Below, piece by piece: positions 6,060 to 6,591 of a stretch of DNA of 6,591 nucleotides. The stretch's first letter is position 1. The number at the start of each line of letters is the position of its first letter. The notes under the pieces are model-generated. The model was not told the origin of the DNA. It was given only the letters and a program-made list of their open reading frames with translations, and did not search any database. The position numbers and the translations under genes were made by a program. The DNA comes from Bifidobacteriaceae bacterium (lineage in GTDB: Bacteria; Actinomycetota; Actinomycetes; Actinomycetales; WQXJ01), in contig JAIRXV010000486.1 in the NCBI GenBank assembly GCA_031268115.1, forward strand, positions 1 to 6,591. The letters are read 5' to 3'.

Positions 6060-6310
6060 GAGGGCCCTTCGGTCGGCGGCGCCTCGCGGTGGCGAGTTTG
6101 GCGCTCTCGAATTGACGCCGTTCCATCTCCGGGTGGTGAGGATCTAGACCTCGGAAACAGCCCGTCGAACCGCGCCGGCGCCGCCACCCAGGCCGACCAC
6201 AAGACCCGTTAGCCCAGTCATGGGCATGTGAAACCGTGCGGCCTGATACCGTTCGTGGTCGCTCATGCGTGAACAAGGTGCCGTCAACGTCAAGCGCGTC
6301 CCGCGCCCAC
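6060..6310. other. Intergenic stretch with no gene I can support
   Basis: Apart from the weak hairpin at 6083-6099 and a small stem GCCCA/TGGGC at 6212-6225, I see nothing definite. A minus-strand open frame crosses the region but begins at a TTG, runs into the SDR 3' end, is arginine-rich and shows no recognisable domain. The stretch probably contains degraded remains of the toxin gene or of DNA inserted into it, since the toxin fragment breaks off at its right edge. Confidence 0.4.
6083..6099 (+). terminator. Weak candidate terminator after the SDR gene
   Basis: Twenty-four bases after the SDR stop, CTCGC-GGTG-GCGAG forms a perfect 5-bp stem with a 4-base loop, followed by TTT. The stem is short and the T-run is only three bases, so intrinsic termination would be modest. 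It is the best hairpin found immediately downstream of the regulator-SDR unit. Confidence 0.3.
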
Positions 6311-6364
6311 TCACCATAGGTGGCTGCGTGTCACGGCCGGGCGGACAATGATGTTGAACGTCAT
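6311..6364 (-). pseudogene. Truncated start of a RelE/ParE-type toxin
   Basis: From ATG at 6364 the minus strand encodes MTFNIIVRPAV, then six unrelated residues (TRSHLW) and a TGA at 6311. The opening resembles the first strand of RelE/ParE toxins, which commonly begin with a short hydrophobic run followed by VRP or IRP and a helix. The ATG overlaps the TGA of the preceding antitoxin-like frame by 4 bp (ATGA), the usual layout of such modules. The remaining 70 or more residues of the toxin are not recognisable downstream in any minus-strand frame, so the gene is broken, probably by deletion. Eleven residues are little evidence; the call rests mostly on the overlap with the antitoxin. Confidence 0.5.
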
Positions 6365-6507
6365 CGTCCCGCGCGGACTTTCGCCATCAACTCATCCAGA
6401 GAGACCCCGACATTGGGGTTGGTGTGCATGTCTGCGATCCGCTCGTCCAAGACGCGCCGGTCGCCTTCGCTCAGTTGCGCTTCCTCCAGCCCCCAAGACC
6501 GACGCAC
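6361..6507 (-). pseudogene. C-terminal fragment of an addiction-module antitoxin (PF09720/TIGR02574-like)
   Basis: The minus strand encodes a 48-residue frame from GTG 6507 to TGA 6361-6363. It contains LSEGDRRVLDERIADMHTNP and then NVGVSLDELMAKVRAGR. This matches the C-terminal half of 'putative addiction module component' antitoxins: a helix ending LDRRL or LDERI, an NPxxxxS/PWEEV-like turn and a basic end. Those proteins are usually about 70-80 residues, so the N-terminal 25-30 residues are missing. An in-frame TAA sits directly before the GTG, and no antitoxin-like sequence is seen upstream in any frame. The break lies close to the dyad at 6521-6538. An alternative is a short but real small protein starting at GTG, with a distant AGGA ten bases upstream. 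The family assignment is from memory of the motif. Confidence 0.6.
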
Positions 6508-6520
6508 TTAGCAGATGTCC

Positions 6521-6538
6521 TGGCGCGCTGGCGCGCCA
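6521..6538. repeat. GC-rich perfect dyad (hairpin)
   Basis: TGGCGCGC-TG-GCGCGCCA has perfect 8-bp arms around two bases and would fold in RNA as a 7-bp stem with a CTGG loop. It lies just upstream of the broken antitoxin and next to the G/T-only tract. No T-run follows on either strand, so it is not a standard intrinsic terminator. It could be a recombination or element-end remnant, or simply a GC-rich palindrome. Confidence 0.5.
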
Positions 6539-6555
6539 CTGTGTGTGGGGAAACC

Positions 6556-6591
6556 TGGTGGTTTGTTTGGGTTGGGTGGTTGGTGGGGGTG
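6556..6591 (+). other. 36-nt stretch of only G and T at the window edge
   Basis: Every base from 6556 to the end of the window is G or T, with runs such as GGGTTGGGTGG and TGGGGG. Tracts of this kind can form G-quadruplexes on the G-rich strand; here most tracts are two or three guanines, so stability is uncertain. The tract may continue beyond the window. It does not resemble coding sequence and its function is unknown. Confidence 0.5.

Noticed and set aside
6053..6062. Palindrome CTCCTAGGAG over the SDR stop codon
   Set aside because: Perfect but only 10 bp with no loop, so it cannot form a terminator hairpin. Chance is likely.
6034..6300. Minus-strand frame containing DVDGTLF, similar to the first motif of HAD phosphatases
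   Set aside because: The residues before it do not form the expected hydrophobic strand, no later HAD motifs follow, and the frame runs antisense into the SDR end. Probably chance.
6541..6555. GTGTGTGGGGAAACC as half of a type I-E CRISPR repeat
   Set aside because: The matching CCCCACAC arm is absent and there is no second copy in the window.

Overview
The window is high-GC DNA (roughly two thirds G+C by eye) with strong third-position G/C bias, GTG as well as ATG starts, purine-rich Shine-Dalgarno sites and a possible leaderless promoter. Together these suggest an actinobacterial chromosome; the genus cannot be named from this sequence alone.

Layout. (1) Positions 2-55 probably hold the last codons of a plus-strand gene that runs in from the left. 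(2) 75-1678, minus strand: a HipB/HipA-type toxin-antitoxin pair, with an XRE-type repressor gene followed by a HipA-family Ser/Thr kinase gene, joined by a TGATG overlap. (3) 1679-1978: an intergenic region with a probable hipBA promoter next to hipB and three copies of a hairpin-forming repeat spaced exactly 63 bp apart. (4) 1979-4380, minus strand: a two-gene operon with a 4-bp ATGA overlap, coding for a four-carbon acid-sugar kinase (DUF1537/OtnK family, DDDPTGTQ subtype) and a beta-hydroxyacid dehydrogenase (LtnD/3-hydroxyisobutyrate dehydrogenase family). (5) 4381-4496: the divergent control region, with a good plus-strand promoter whose -10 box starts at the centre of a 25-bp dyad. (6) 4497-6059, plus strand: a GntR/FCD regulator and a classical short-chain dehydrogenase. 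(7) 6060-6591: no intact gene. On the minus strand it contains a decayed RelBE/ParDE-like module (C-terminal piece of an antitoxin overlapping by ATGA the first codons of a toxin), then a GC-rich dyad and a 36-nt stretch made only of G and T.

How the genes fit together. The kinase, hydroxyacid dehydrogenase, SDR and FCD regulator look like a substrate-inducible catabolic cluster for a sugar acid or related hydroxyacid. By analogy with characterised threonate and erythronate pathways, a dehydrogenase makes a keto acid and the DUF1537 kinase phosphorylates it before carbon-carbon cleavage or decarboxylation. No isomerase, aldolase/decarboxylase, PdxA2-like enzyme or transporter is in the window, so the substrate is not fixed. 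The regulator probably binds the dyad in the divergent region and controls both directions. The cluster lies between an apparently intact hipBA and a broken second toxin-antitoxin module, which suggests accessory DNA.
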